In this document: positions 8,311-16,600 of the stretch, piece after piece
How the letters are laid out: every line of letters begins with the position of its first letter
Numbering within the stretch: position 1 is the first letter of the stretch
Source: Candidatus Gastranaerophilales bacterium
GTDB lineage: Bacteria; Cyanobacteriota; Vampirovibrionia; Gastranaerophilales; Gastranaerophilaceae
Direction of reading: 5' to 3'
Length of the DNA stretch: 64,000 nucleotides
Assembly: GCA_944324255.1 (NCBI GenBank)
Contig: CALUVM010000001.1
Coordinates: 1-64,000, forward strand
Made by a program: the position numbers and the translations under genes
The notes under the pieces: model-generated
What the model saw: only the letters and a program-made list of their open reading frames with translations
Database searches by the model: none
What the model was told of the DNA's origin: nothing

Positions 8311-9163
8311 ACTTGTAGATGAGCATTTAGATAAATATTTACCCGTTATTTATCCTGAGGATATATTTAAAGCGATGAAATATACTCTATCTCTTCCGGG
8401 GAAAAGATTGCGCCCTGTTTTTTGTTTGGAAACAACAAGAATGCTGGGCGGTGATATTATGAAAGCGATTCCGGCAGCGTGTGCAATAGAGATGCTCCAT
8501 GTACAGAGTTTAATCCATGATGATTTGCCATGTATGGATAATGATGATTTCCGAAGAGGAAAACCTTCCAACCATAAGGTGTTCGGGGAAGCTGCTGCTG
8601 TTCTGGCAGGAGATGCGCTTTTAACTCTGGCCCCTCAAATAATTATTGAAAAATCAGAAGGCTTGACTTCTGAACAGCTTGTAAGGCTTATTCATGAATA
8701 TACAAAATTTGCCGGTGCTTACGGTTTAATAGCAGGTCAGGTCGTTGATATAGAGTCAGAGGGAGGAAAATATGTAAAATCTCCCGCTGAAACTCTTGAT
8801 TTTATTCATCTAAATAAAACCGCCGTTTTATTCAGGCTTGCTGTAAGATGCGGAGCGATAATTGCAGATACAGACGAGGCGGGCATGCTTAAAATTGATG
8901 AATTTGCAAAGAAATTCGGACTGGCGTTCCAGATATATGACGATATCATGGACGAAATTTCTACATTTGAAGAGCTTGGTAAGACTGCAGGCAAAGATAA
9001 AAACAGCGGAAAGCTTACCTATGTTTCGTTGTACGGGCTTGAAGAAGCTAAAAATAAATTCCATTTACTGATTGAAGATTGTTATGATATAATCAATAAG
9101 TACAATTCAATAGTAATAAAAGAAATATTGGATAAACTGAAAAATAGAATTTTAGGAGTATAA
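8294..9163 (+). CDS. ispA: Polyprenyl synthetase (farnesyl/geranylgeranyl diphosphate synthase)
   Basis: This trans-prenyltransferase condenses IPP with allylic diphosphates to make C15/C20 precursors for undecaprenol, quinones or other lipids. The 289-residue protein has the first Asp-rich motif DDLPCMDNDD followed by RRG, and the second as YDDIMD. The two residues between the Asp pairs of the first motif fit bacterial type II FPP/GGPP synthases; product length cannot be fixed from sequence. The ATG at 8294 is chosen over one at 8273 because AAGGA lies 8 bases upstream of it. It overlaps rsgA by 17 bases. Confidence 0.9.
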   Translation: MKELIKLVDEHLDKYLPVIYPEDIFKAMKYTLSLPGKRLRPVFCLETTRMLGGDIMKAIPAACAIEMLHVQSLIHDDLPCMDNDDFRRGKPSNHKVFGEAAAVLAGDALLTLAPQIIIEKSEGLTSEQLVRLIHEYTKFAGAYGLIAGQVVDIESEGGKYVKSPAETLDFIHLNKTAVLFRLAVRCGAIIADTDEAGMLKIDEFAKKFGLAFQIYDDIMDEISTFEELGKTAGKDKNSGKLTYVSLYGLEEAKNKFHLLIEDCYDIINKYNSIVIKEILDKLKNRILGV

Positions 9164-9637
9164 ATGGATATCGGTCAGTTTTATAACACGGGATACGAGG
9201 TAATCATAGTCGCATTTTCCGCGGTAGCCGTTACCCAGATTATTAAATTTTTCTTTCACTTAATAGTCAAAAGACAGGTTGATTTGAGGTTGTTTACGAC
9301 AACGGGCGGAATGCCAAGCTCGCATGCTGCAGGTGTTATGAGTTTGTCTACTGCTGTCGGTTTAATTAAAGGTTTTGATTCAATAGTATTTGCCATTGCT
9401 CTGGGCTATGCGTTTATTGTAATGTATGATGCTGCCGGTGTGAGGCGTGCAGCAGGTAAGCAGGCTGCCTGCTTAAACAGAATTATAATGGATATTTATA
9501 AACAGGACTTACAGGAAGCCGGGGGAAAATTGAAAGAGCTTCTGGGACATACACCTTTGCAGGTATTTGTCGGTGCGTTGTTCGGGATTGCTTATGCATA
9601 TTACCTGCATTATTTATTTGCTGCCTGTGCCGCTTAA
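9164..9637 (+). CDS. Divergent PAP2-family (DUF212) membrane protein
   Basis: A 157-residue integral membrane protein of the DUF212 family, known from Cyanobacteria, plants and Firmicutes. The core GGMPSSHAAGVMSL resembles the PSGH-type phosphatase motif of PAP2 enzymes, and MYDAAGVRRAAGKQA is the second family motif. Four hydrophobic stretches are visible. Its ATG follows the stop of the prenyl synthase directly, with TTAGGAG upstream, so the two form an operon. A role in isoprenoid (pyro)phosphate metabolism is a plausible inference, not shown. Confidence 0.85.
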   Translation: MDIGQFYNTGYEVIIVAFSAVAVTQIIKFFFHLIVKRQVDLRLFTTTGGMPSSHAAGVMSLSTAVGLIKGFDSIVFAIALGYAFIVMYDAAGVRRAAGKQAACLNRIIMDIYKQDLQEAGGKLKELLGHTPLQVFVGALFGIAYAYYLHYLFAACAA

Positions 9638-9815
9638 GGATTCTTTACAAAACTATTGCGTTTTAGACTTGTTTGGGTTAGAATTTTTTTGTCAGAAAAG
9701 TAACCCACAATTGAATATTCTGTAAATGCCGGTTTTCGGGCGTTTTGTTTGTTTAGATATTTGATTGTTTATTAAAATAGAAGTACTAAATGTTAGAAAA
9801 ACAGAAAGGTATAAC

Positions 9816-10463
9816 ATGTCAGAAGAAAAATTAGAGACACAAGTCGAAGAAACAGCTGTAGAAACTGAAGAAACAGCAGAAGCAGCAGTTGAAGAAACAG
9901 TTGCAGAAGAAGTTGTAACTGAACTTCCTGCTAAAAAACAACGTTCAAGAAAGAAAAAAGTAGAAACTCAAGAAGTTAAACCTGAATCAGAATGGAAAGA
10001 ACAGGTTGTTCAAATCCGCCGTGTAACAAAAGTTGTTAAAGGTGGTAAGAAATTGAGCTTCAGAGCTATTGTTATTGTCGGAAACCAAAAAGGTCAAGTC
10101 GGTGTAGGATGCGCAAAAGCTTCAGAAGTTATTATTGCTATTCAAAAAGCTATTGCCGACGGAAGAAAGAACTTAATTACAGTTCCTATATTCAAAACAA
10201 CTATTCCTCACCCTATTACAGGTCGTTCAGGAGCCGGTGCTGTTATGTTAAGACCGGCATCTCAAGGTACCGGTATTATTGCGGGCGGTGCAGTTCGTTC
10301 TGTACTTGAACTTGCAGGTATTGAAAATATTCTTTCAAAATCTTTGGGTTCAAAATCTCCGCTTAACGCAGCAAATGCTACATTGGAAGCTCTTAAATCT
10401 TTAAGACCGTTCCATGAAGTTGCTAAAAAACGTGGTTTAACAATGGCTGAATTATTAAACTAA
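9816..10463 (+). CDS. rpsE: 30S ribosomal protein S5 with acidic N-terminal extension
   Basis: S5 lies at the ribosomal A-site/decoding region and the mRNA entry tunnel. The family core begins at [25 protein letters not shown] and continues with GKASEV-like and [12 protein letters not shown] motifs. The first ~50 residues are an added low-complexity tail, rich in Glu, Thr and Val and ending in a basic KKQRSRKKK patch. The ATG at 9816 is chosen over an upstream in-frame codon at 9765 because GAAAGG lies before it. It heads an rpsE-rpmD-rplO-secY operon without rplR upstream. Confidence 0.95.
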   Translation: MSEEKLETQVEETAVETEETAEAAVEETVAEEVVTELPAKKQRSRKKKVETQEVKPESEWKEQVVQIRRVTKVVKGGKKLSFRAIVIVGNQKGQVGVGCAKASEVIIAIQKAIADGRKNLITVPIFKTTIPHPITGRSGAGAVMLRPASQGTGIIAGGAVRSVLELAGIENILSKSLGSKSPLNAANATLEALKSLRPFHEVAKKRGLTMAELLN

Positions 10464-10511
10464 TAGGCTATTTAAGTTAAAGTTTGAAATGAAATAATAA
10501 GGATAATAAAA

Positions 10512-10700
10512 ATGGCTAATAAAACAAAACAAATTAAAATAAAACTTGTAAGAAGTTTAATCGGCTGCCCTGAAACACAGCGCAAAATCGCTCAATCATT
10601 AGGGCTAAAGAAACTTAATCAAGTTGTTGAACACTATGAAACCCCTACAATTATGGGTATGGCTAAAAAAATCTCTCATTTAGTAGAGGTTAGTGAATAG
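10512..10700 (+). CDS. rpmD: 50S ribosomal protein L30
   Basis: L30 is a small 50S protein. The 62-residue product carries the family pattern KIKLVRSLIGCPETQRKIAQSLGLKKLNQVVEH and MGMAKKISHLV. The last codons fall within a short TAGTGAATAG repeat that is inverted at 10744-10753, so the C-terminal VSE residues are encoded by repeat sequence. AAGGATAA before the ATG acts as the ribosome site. It sits between rpsE and rplO in the standard order. Confidence 0.95.
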   Translation: MANKTKQIKIKLVRSLIGCPETQRKIAQSLGLKKLNQVVEHYETPTIMGMAKKISHLVEVSE

Positions 10701-10753
10701 TTAGTGTAAAGGGGCTAAAGACTCTAATCACTATAACAATTCACTATTCACTA
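10691..10753 (+). repeat. Inverted repeat across the rpmD stop
   Basis: TAGTGAATAG (10691-10700) is perfectly complementary to CTATTCACTA (10744-10753), and further TTAGTG/CACTAT copies lie between them. The RNA hairpin would place the rpmD stop codon in one arm and end before the rplO ribosome site. Confidence 0.6.
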
Positions 10754-10773
10754 TATTAGAAAGGAAAATAAAA

Positions 10774-11226
10774 ATGGCAGATAAAATTACATTAGAAGAT
10801 TTGAGACCTGCAGAAGGCTCAACAGGAAAATCAAAAAGAGTCGGACGCGGACGTTCTTCAGGATGCGGTAAAACATCAAGCCGCGGGCATAACGGTGAAG
10901 GTCAACGTTCCGGCAGAGCTTCAAAAAGAGGTTTTGAAGGCGGTCAGATGCCTGCTTACAGAAGATTACCTAAATTAAAAGGATTCCAGATTATTAATTC
11001 AAGAAATTATGCTGAAATCAACGTAGGCAGACTTGAAGCTTTAAACCTTAAAGAAGTTTCTCTTGCTTCATTAAAAGAGATTAGAAAAGCTCATCCGTCT
11101 TGTGATGGTTTGAGAATTTTAGGCAATGGCGAAATCAAAAAAGCTATCACTGTAATAGCTAATTATGTAACTCCATCAGCAAAAGAAAAAATTGAAGCAG
11201 CAGGCGGAAAGGTTGAATTAGTATAA
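10774..11226 (+). CDS. rplO: 50S ribosomal protein L15
   Basis: L15 is a core 50S assembly protein. The 150-residue sequence shows the Gly/Arg-rich N-terminal segment KRVGRGRSSGCGKTSSRGHNG, the EGGQMPAYRRLPKLKGF motif and a C-terminal VNVxxL-like fold. AGAAAGGAAA precedes the ATG. The final A of its stop codon is the first base of the secY ATG, so the two are translationally coupled. Confidence 0.97.
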   Translation: MADKITLEDLRPAEGSTGKSKRVGRGRSSGCGKTSSRGHNGEGQRSGRASKRGFEGGQMPAYRRLPKLKGFQIINSRNYAEINVGRLEALNLKEVSLASLKEIRKAHPSCDGLRILGNGEIKKAITVIANYVTPSAKEKIEAAGGKVELV

Positions 11227-12587
11227 TGACCGGAGGAATTAATTCAGGTAAAATGAGAATGCCTACCACGGCAGATTTAATGTCGATGTGGAATGCATCA
11301 GGCTTGAAAGAAAAGTTAATCTTTACTTTTGGTATGCTTGTTTTATTCCGTTTAGGTATTCATCTTCCGTTATTCGGTATCAATGGTGAAGTTTTTTCAA
11401 ACATTCTTAACGGAAATAACGGAAACAATATTCTGGGATTTTTGGACTTATTTGCAGGCGGTGCCTTAAGAAATGTGTCTATATTTTCATTAGGCATAGG
11501 GCCATATATTACATCATCAATTATTATGCAATTGATGGCGGTAATTATACCGTCCCTTGAAAAATTACAGAAAGAAGATGGTGAGGCAGGCAGGAGAAAA
11601 CTTTCTCAATATACAAGAATATTTACTGTTGTACTTGCCGTATTCCAGTCTGTAATATTTATGGCATATCTGGCTCACTTGCAGGGTGCGATTCTCCCGG
11701 GCTTGAACCACACAATGTTTTATATTTCTTCCGTAATAACATTGACAGCCGGTTCTATTCTTGTAATGTGGATGTCTGAACTTATTACGGAAAAAGGTAT
11801 TGGTAACGGCGGTTCTCTGATAATCTTTGTCGGTATACTTGCAGGTATCCCGCTTTATTCATCAAGAACTGCTCAAATGATAGCAGGACAGCCGTCTTTG
11901 GGTTGGAATCTGCTCTTGTTGCTTACGATATTCTTTATAACAATGATTTTCATTGTTATCATGCAGGAAGCAATAAGAAAGGTTATTATTGTTAACCCTA
12001 AAAGACAGGTCGGAAACAAGGTTTATGGCGGAGTTAATACATTTATTCCGTTCAAACTTAATCCGGGCGGTGTAATGCCTATCATCTTTGCGGTTGCAAT
12101 TTTACTGTTCCCGTCTACAATATTGAGTCTTGTAGGTCAGGCAAACTTACCGGAAGGCTGGATATATAATGTCGTAACAGCTTTGACAAGGTTCTTTAAT
12201 CCGAGCGGCGGAACTTATTATGCGATATATTTTGTAATGATTGTAGCGTTAACTTTCTTCTATGCTTCAATAATGCCGAATATGCAGCCGAAAGAAATTG
12301 CTAATAACCTTAAGAAATACGGTTCTTCAATTCCTGGTATTAAACCGGGAAAACCGACAGCGGATGCACTGGATAATATTCTCACCAAAACTACATTTAT
12401 AGGAGCATTAGGGCTTGGTATAATTGCTCTCGTGCCGGCATTTGCAAGTTTTATAACTAATATAACAACTCTGCAAGGTATTGGTGCAACCTCTCTTATA
12501 ATTATGGTTGGTGTTGCCCTTGATTTTATTAATCAAATAAGGACACATCTGCTGGCAAGAAACTATGAAACATTCTTGAAAGAATAA
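11226..12587 (+). CDS. secY: Protein translocase subunit SecY
   Basis: SecY forms the channel of the Sec translocon in the inner membrane. The 453-residue protein shows about ten transmembrane segments, with the family signatures LGIGPYITSSIIMQL, EKGIGNGGSLIIFVGI and the cytoplasmic loop NPKRQVGNKVYGG. It is a little longer than E. coli SecY. The stop is followed by a strong terminator, so the ribosomal operon ends here without adk, map or infA. Confidence 0.97.
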   Translation: MTGGINSGKMRMPTTADLMSMWNASGLKEKLIFTFGMLVLFRLGIHLPLFGINGEVFSNILNGNNGNNILGFLDLFAGGALRNVSIFSLGIGPYITSSIIMQLMAVIIPSLEKLQKEDGEAGRRKLSQYTRIFTVVLAVFQSVIFMAYLAHLQGAILPGLNHTMFYISSVITLTAGSILVMWMSELITEKGIGNGGSLIIFVGILAGIPLYSSRTAQMIAGQPSLGWNLLLLLTIFFITMIFIVIMQEAIRKVIIVNPKRQVGNKVYGGVNTFIPFKLNPGGVMPIIFAVAILLFPSTILSLVGQANLPEGWIYNVVTALTRFFNPSGGTYYAIYFVMIVALTFFYASIMPNMQPKEIANNLKKYGSSIPGIKPGKPTADALDNILTKTTFIGALGLGIIALVPAFASFITNITTLQGIGATSLIIMVGVALDFINQIRTHLLARNYETFLKE

Positions 12588-12590
12588 AAT

Positions 12591-12622
12591 AAAAGGCGGG
12601 ATTTTAAATCCCGCCTTTTTTA
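12591..12622 (+). terminator. Terminator of the rpsE-secY operon
   Basis: Perfect 12-bp stem (12591-12602 with 12608-12619), GC-rich at the top and followed by T residues, starting 4 bases after the secY stop. Confidence 0.9.
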
Positions 12623-12892
12623 TTAAGAGTTGTAACAAAAAATAAGCCCTTTGAAATCTCTTATAATAAATAAACTTTATTAATATATAAGACATTAATT
12701 AACGTTAGAGAGAGAGCAGAGAAAATTACAAAAAGTCCCGGAAACGGGATTTTTTTATTGGAAACAGAGGACATTGAGCAGTACTTCAAGTTAGCGGGGA
12801 GTGAGTAGAGGTGAATAGTGACTGTGTGGTTGAGTGGCTAAGTGAATAGTAGTGGTCTTGAACCGGAATATGTCAATGATGTTTGAATATCT
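12623..12892. other. Gene-free interval with a second hairpin and GTGAATA-like repeats
   Basis: No open reading frame with a ribosome site is visible. It contains an AT-rich start (12630-12700), a hairpin with GAAA tetraloop at about 12730-12757 followed by seven T residues, and a region (12805-12860) with several GTGAATAG/GAGTGG-like words resembling those after rpmD. A short transcript from the AT-rich start to the hairpin is possible; TTATAA at 12661 and TATATA at 12684 are 17 bases apart, but this is weak. Confidence 0.4.
12730..12757 (+). terminator. Orphan terminator-like hairpin
   Basis: AAAAAGTCCCG pairs with CGGGATTTTTT (one G-U) around a GAAA loop, followed by T residues. SecY already has a terminator at 12591-12622, so this one either ends a small transcript starting after 12623 or is a second-stage stop. 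Confidence 0.6.
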
Positions 12893-12920
12893 AAAAAAAA
12901 GCAAGGATAAAAATCCTTGC
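12893..12920 (-). terminator. Flagellin gene terminator
   Basis: GCAAGGAT (12901-12908) and ATCCTTGC (12913-12920) form an 8-bp stem with an AAAA loop. The eight A residues at 12893-12900 give a U-tract on the minus-strand transcript, just downstream of the flagellin gene. Confidence 0.85.
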
Positions 12921-12954
12921 CCTCTTTTAGAGTAAATATATATAGTGTTACTTA

Positions 12955-13827
12955 TTATAGTAAGTTTAAAGCAATGCTTGGAGTTTGGTTTGCAGTTGCT
13001 AATAATGTTGCTGCAGCTTGCTGCAGAATCTGAGCTTGAATATAGTTTGAAGATTCTTCTGCAATATCTGCATCTCTTAATGTTGATAATGAAGAAGTAA
13101 TATTTTCAGATTGAACTCCGATTGATTCTACTGCTGATTCAATTCTGTTCTGTGCAGCACCAAGTGTAGTTACACGATCTGAAATCTCATTAATAACTTT
13201 ATCAATTTCTTCAAGCATTGCACTTGGTTTATCAGTTGTATTAATATGTCCGGCATCATCAATACCTGAGCATAATTGAGCAACTTCCTCAATATCTTTA
13301 CCGAATAATGATTGAACGCTTGCTTCGTTAAACAGATTTTCTTTAAGAACAATCTGGCTGTCTGCAGTTCCGTACAAACCTACTTGAAGAGAAATTTCTC
13401 CCATTGAACCGTCCATCATCTTTAAACCGTTGAATTCACAGTTAGCAGCGATACGGTCAATTTCTTCCAATCTTGCTGTAATTTCTGATTGAATTGCTTT
13501 TAGTGATTGTGAACCGTAAGTTCCGTTACCGGCTTGTTCGGTCAAATCTCTTACACGTTGTAAGTGAGATGTTAACAGGGAATAAGTATCTTCCAGTGTT
13601 GTTAACATGTCTGCGCCTGTTGCTGCGTTGTCAGCTGCTACGTCTAATGAACCCAATTGAGTTTCCCAGTTTGTAGCAATTGAGTAGCCTGCTGCGTTGT
13701 CTGAAGCGTGGTTAATTTTGTAACCGGTTGTCATTCTTTCGATAGCTTGATTCAAAGACGATGTTGCTTTGCTCAAATTGTTTTGTGCTACCAGTGACGA
13801 AATGTTTGTGTTAATTGTAAGTGCCAT
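12955..13827 (-). CDS. fliC: Flagellin (short form, D0/D1 only)
   Basis: Flagellin polymerises into the flagellar filament. The N-terminus MALTINTNISSLVAQNNL and the C-terminus QILQQAAATLLATANQTPSIALNLL are canonical D0 helices. The 290-residue length leaves only a small central region, so the outer variable D2/D3 domains are almost absent. The ATG at 13827 is chosen over an earlier codon because AAGGAG lies just upstream and because flagellins start MALTINTN. No other flagellar gene is adjacent. A small hairpin lies in its 5' leader (13861-13876). It has its own terminator. Confidence 0.95.
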   Translation of the reverse strand: MALTINTNISSLVAQNNLSKATSSLNQAIERMTTGYKINHASDNAAGYSIATNWETQLGSLDVAADNAATGADMLTTLEDTYSLLTSHLQRVRDLTEQAGNGTYGSQSLKAIQSEITARLEEIDRIAANCEFNGLKMMDGSMGEISLQVGLYGTADSQIVLKENLFNEASVQSLFGKDIEEVAQLCSGIDDAGHINTTDKPSAMLEEIDKVINEISDRVTTLGAAQNRIESAVESIGVQSENITSSLSTLRDADIAEESSNYIQAQILQQAAATLLATANQTPSIALNLL

Positions 13828-13950
13828 TTTTTTACTCCTTTCTGGCCTTTGCATCCCTCAGATGCTTCCGTGCATCATTTATATTTTCTTAATTCCACAT
13901 TTTGGCAATTTGATAACGCTTTTTTTTAAAATTTTTACAATTTGTTACAA

Positions 13951-13982
13951 TTGAGGCCTCAAATGCTTGTTGATGCTATAAT
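13951..13982 (+). promoter_or_regulatory. kor operon promoter with 12-bp palindromic operator
   Basis: An extended -10 (TGC then TATAAT, 13977-13982) precedes korD. The expected -35 position is occupied by TTGAGGCCTCAA (13951-13962), a perfect 12-bp palindrome. This layout suits a dimeric regulator acting at the -35 region; the regulator is unknown. Confidence 0.55.
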
Positions 13983-14006
13983 ATTTTTCTGGAAGTAGGA
14001 GTAAGT

Positions 14007-14216
14007 ATGGGAAAAATTGTTATAGACAGTAATCGCTGCAAGTCTTGTTACTTATGCGTTTCTACCTGTCCAAAAGGGTTGATAAAGAAAAGCAGCAAGA
14101 CCAACAGACTTGGAGATTACCTTGTAGAGTTTGATGATAAGAATAATGAGTGTATCGGATGTGCAATGTGCGCTAAACGATGCCCTGACATGGCTATTAC
14201 GGAAGTTTACAGATAA
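14007..14216 (+). CDS. korD: 2-oxoacid:ferredoxin oxidoreductase, ferredoxin-like delta subunit
   Basis: A 69-residue protein with two 4Fe-4S motifs, CKSCYLCVSTCP and CIGCAMCAKRCP, that carries electrons out of the oxidoreductase. It leads the four-gene korDABC cluster, 17 bases before korA. AGTAGGAG precedes the ATG. Homologous clusters are annotated for 2-oxoglutarate (Kor) or branched-chain 2-oxoacids (Vor); the substrate cannot be read from this subunit. Confidence 0.9.
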   Translation: MGKIVIDSNRCKSCYLCVSTCPKGLIKKSSKTNRLGDYLVEFDDKNNECIGCAMCAKRCPDMAITEVYR

Positions 14217-14233
14217 GTCAGGCTGGAGGATTA

Positions 14234-15325
14234 ATGACTGATAGTAATGAAAAAGTATTGATAAAAGGGAATTATGCTATTGCGCAGGCGGCTATAAATG
14301 CCGGATGCCAGTGCTATTTTGGTTATCCGATTACCCCGCAGACCGAAATAGGCGAGTATTTGTCTGCCCAAATGCCGAAACTTGGCAGAGGTTATGTATG
14401 TGCAGAAAGTGAAATTGCGGCTATAAATATGGTAGTAGGTGCTGTTTCAACAGGTGTAAGAGCTATGACATCATCATCATCTCTTGCAGTTGCTCTGATG
14501 CAGGAAGCTTTGTCATATGCTGCATCTGATGAATTACCTGTCGTTTTAGTTAATGTTATGCGTGCGGGGCCGGGCTTAGGTTATATTTATCCTGCTCAGG
14601 GTGATTATAACCAATCCGTAACCGGCGGCGGAAACGGCGACTATAAGATAATTGTTCTAGCGCCTTCAACGGTTCAGGAATGTATTGATTATACATACAG
14701 GGCATTTTATCTTGCACAAAAATACAGAAACCCTGTAATTCTTCTTGCAGACGGACTTCTCGGACAAATGATGGAACCGGCATGCTTCGGCAAAGATCCT
14801 TATCCTGAAGTTGATGTATCTTCCTGGGCTTTAACCGGTGCTAAAGGCAGAGAATCAAGAGCTATTTATTCGCTTGGTACTGATGAGAAAAAACAGGTTC
14901 AGCATATATATAATCTGTTCAAGAAATTCGAAGTGATAGCTGAAAATGAAACTTCTTATGAGGAGTTCGAAACAGAAGATGCTGATATTATCCTGACAGC
15001 TTTCGGTTCAATGACCCGTAATATCAAAGCTGCAATGAAAGTATTAAGAAATAAGGGGATTAAAGCCGGATGCTTCAGACCGATTACACTTTCGCCGTTC
15101 CCGTATAAAAGGATTTCTGAACTCGCTGCTAAAGGTAAGGATTTTGCAGTTGTTGAGATGAATATGGGACAGATGTTTAAAGACGTAAAATATGCAATAG
15201 ACGGTAAATCCAGAGTCGGACTTATTAACAGACCTGTTGGCGAATGGTTAAGTGTAGAAGAAATAGTTGAAGCAGTTGAAAAAATTATGGAGAAAAGTTA
15301 TGCAACAAGTATTCAGTATTCCTAA
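14234..15325 (+). CDS. korA: 2-oxoacid:ferredoxin oxidoreductase alpha subunit (KorA/VorB type)
   Basis: The alpha subunit holds the pyrimidine-binding and transketolase C-terminal-like domains of this TPP enzyme, which makes acyl-CoA, CO2 and reduced ferredoxin. The 363-residue protein shows GCQCYFGYPITPQTEI, a conserved AESEIAAINMVVGA and MTSSSSLAVALMQEALSYA. Length and lack of a fused gamma domain match the separate-subunit VorB/KorA class. A GGAGG-like site precedes the ATG. It overlaps korB by 26 bases. Confidence 0.9.
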   Translation: MTDSNEKVLIKGNYAIAQAAINAGCQCYFGYPITPQTEIGEYLSAQMPKLGRGYVCAESEIAAINMVVGAVSTGVRAMTSSSSLAVALMQEALSYAASDELPVVLVNVMRAGPGLGYIYPAQGDYNQSVTGGGNGDYKIIVLAPSTVQECIDYTYRAFYLAQKYRNPVILLADGLLGQMMEPACFGKDPYPEVDVSSWALTGAKGRESRAIYSLGTDEKKQVQHIYNLFKKFEVIAENETSYEEFETEDADIILTAFGSMTRNIKAAMKVLRNKGIKAGCFRPITLSPFPYKRISELAAKGKDFAVVEMNMGQMFKDVKYAIDGKSRVGLINRPVGEWLSVEEIVEAVEKIMEKSYATSIQYS

Positions 15326-16055
15326 ATCAATGAAAAAGGGCTTTAGATATACCTTTTGCCCCGGATGCGATCACGGGGTCGCAATAAGGCTTGTTGCGGA
15401 GCTTTTAGATGAATTAAATTTGCAGGATAAAGCAATCTGCTCAACATCAATAGGCTGTTCGGTATTTTTATATGATTTCCTTGATGTGGATTGCGTGGAA
15501 GCTCCTCATGGAAGAGCTTGCGCATCTGCTACCGGTGTTAAAAGAGCAAGACCGGATAAGTTTGTATTTACTTATCAAGGCGACGGAGATTTTGCTTCAA
15601 TCGGGCTGGCAGAGTCTATGCATACAGCTTTAAGAGGAGAATGCGTTTCAGCTGTTTGTATAAATAATACTACTTACGGAATGACAGGCGGGCAGCTCGG
15701 GCCTACTACCATTATGGGACAGGTAACTACAACATCGCCTTACGGAAGAAACAAAGAATACTACGGTTATCCTATAAGAATAGCCGAACAAATAGCTCTT
15801 TGTGACGGCACTGCATATTCTGCCAGAGTTGCGCTGGATACTATTCCGCATATTAATCAGGCGAAACAAGCACTAAAAAAGGCTTTTGAAGTTCAGCTTC
15901 AAGGCTTAGGGTTCGGGTTTGTGGAAATATTATCATCATGCCCGACAAACTGGCACATGACTCCTCAGGAGGCTCATATTAGAGTTAAGGAAGAGATGAT
16001 GCCGGTATTCCCGCTCGGGGTTTATAAAGATGTAACAACAGAAAAAGGTGAATAA
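15300..16055 (+). CDS. korB: 2-oxoacid:ferredoxin oxidoreductase beta subunit (TPP-binding)
   Basis: The beta subunit binds thiamine diphosphate. The 251-residue protein has YTFCPGCDHG, the GDGDFASIG metal/TPP motif and NNTTYGMTGGQLGPTT. The ATG at 15300 is preferred over one at 15267 because GGAG lies 7 bases upstream and the extra N-terminus is not family-like; an ATG at 15330 is a further possibility. The start lies inside korA, indicating coupling. Confidence 0.9.
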   Translation: MQQVFSIPKSMKKGFRYTFCPGCDHGVAIRLVAELLDELNLQDKAICSTSIGCSVFLYDFLDVDCVEAPHGRACASATGVKRARPDKFVFTYQGDGDFASIGLAESMHTALRGECVSAVCINNTTYGMTGGQLGPTTIMGQVTTTSPYGRNKEYYGYPIRIAEQIALCDGTAYSARVALDTIPHINQAKQALKKAFEVQLQGLGFGFVEILSSCPTNWHMTPQEAHIRVKEEMMPVFPLGVYKDVTTEKGE

Positions 16056-16600
16056 TGGAAACAAATTTTATATTAGCAGGTTTTGGCGGTCAGGGAATTC
16101 TTTTAGCGGGCACGATTCTCGCCAACTCATTTATGCTTGAGGGTAAAAATGTAACCTGGTACCCGTGTTATGGTGCTGAAATGAGAGGCGGTACGGTTAA
16201 CTGCGAGATTGTTGTGTCTGATTCTGATGTCAGTTCTGTACACAAGCAGGATACAGATTATGCTCTTGTTTTAAATCAGCAATCTTTTGATAAGTTTGTT
16301 CATAGGGTTAAGCCGGGAGGAACTATTGTTTCCAATTCTACTCTTGTTGAACAAACCCGTCCCAGAAGTGATATTAAATATGTGTTCGCTCCGATGACTC
16401 AAATTGCGAATGAGCTCGGAAACGGCAAGGTTGCGAATATGGCAGCTCTCGGTGTACTAGCTTCCGTTTGCGGTGTTGTTTCAAAAGAATTTCTTGCAAA
16501 AGGGTTTGAAAAAGTTATGAGCGGTAAGAAAAAAGAATTACTTCCGCTGAATATAAAAGCTCTTGAGTCCGGTTATAATATTTTAGCTCAGGCTAAATAG
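16055..16600 (+). CDS. korC: 2-oxoacid:ferredoxin oxidoreductase gamma subunit
   Basis: The gamma subunit helps bind CoA. The 181-residue protein opens with the family motif LAGFGGQGILLAGTILA and contains YGAEMRGGTVNCEIVVSD. Its ATG shares one base with the korB stop. Its last 13 bases overlap the convergent unknown gene at 16588-16998, and no terminator is visible between them. Confidence 0.92.
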   Translation: METNFILAGFGGQGILLAGTILANSFMLEGKNVTWYPCYGAEMRGGTVNCEIVVSDSDVSSVHKQDTDYALVLNQQSFDKFVHRVKPGGTIVSNSTLVEQTRPRSDIKYVFAPMTQIANELGNGKVANMAALGVLASVCGVVSKEFLAKGFEKVMSGKKKELLPLNIKALESGYNILAQAK

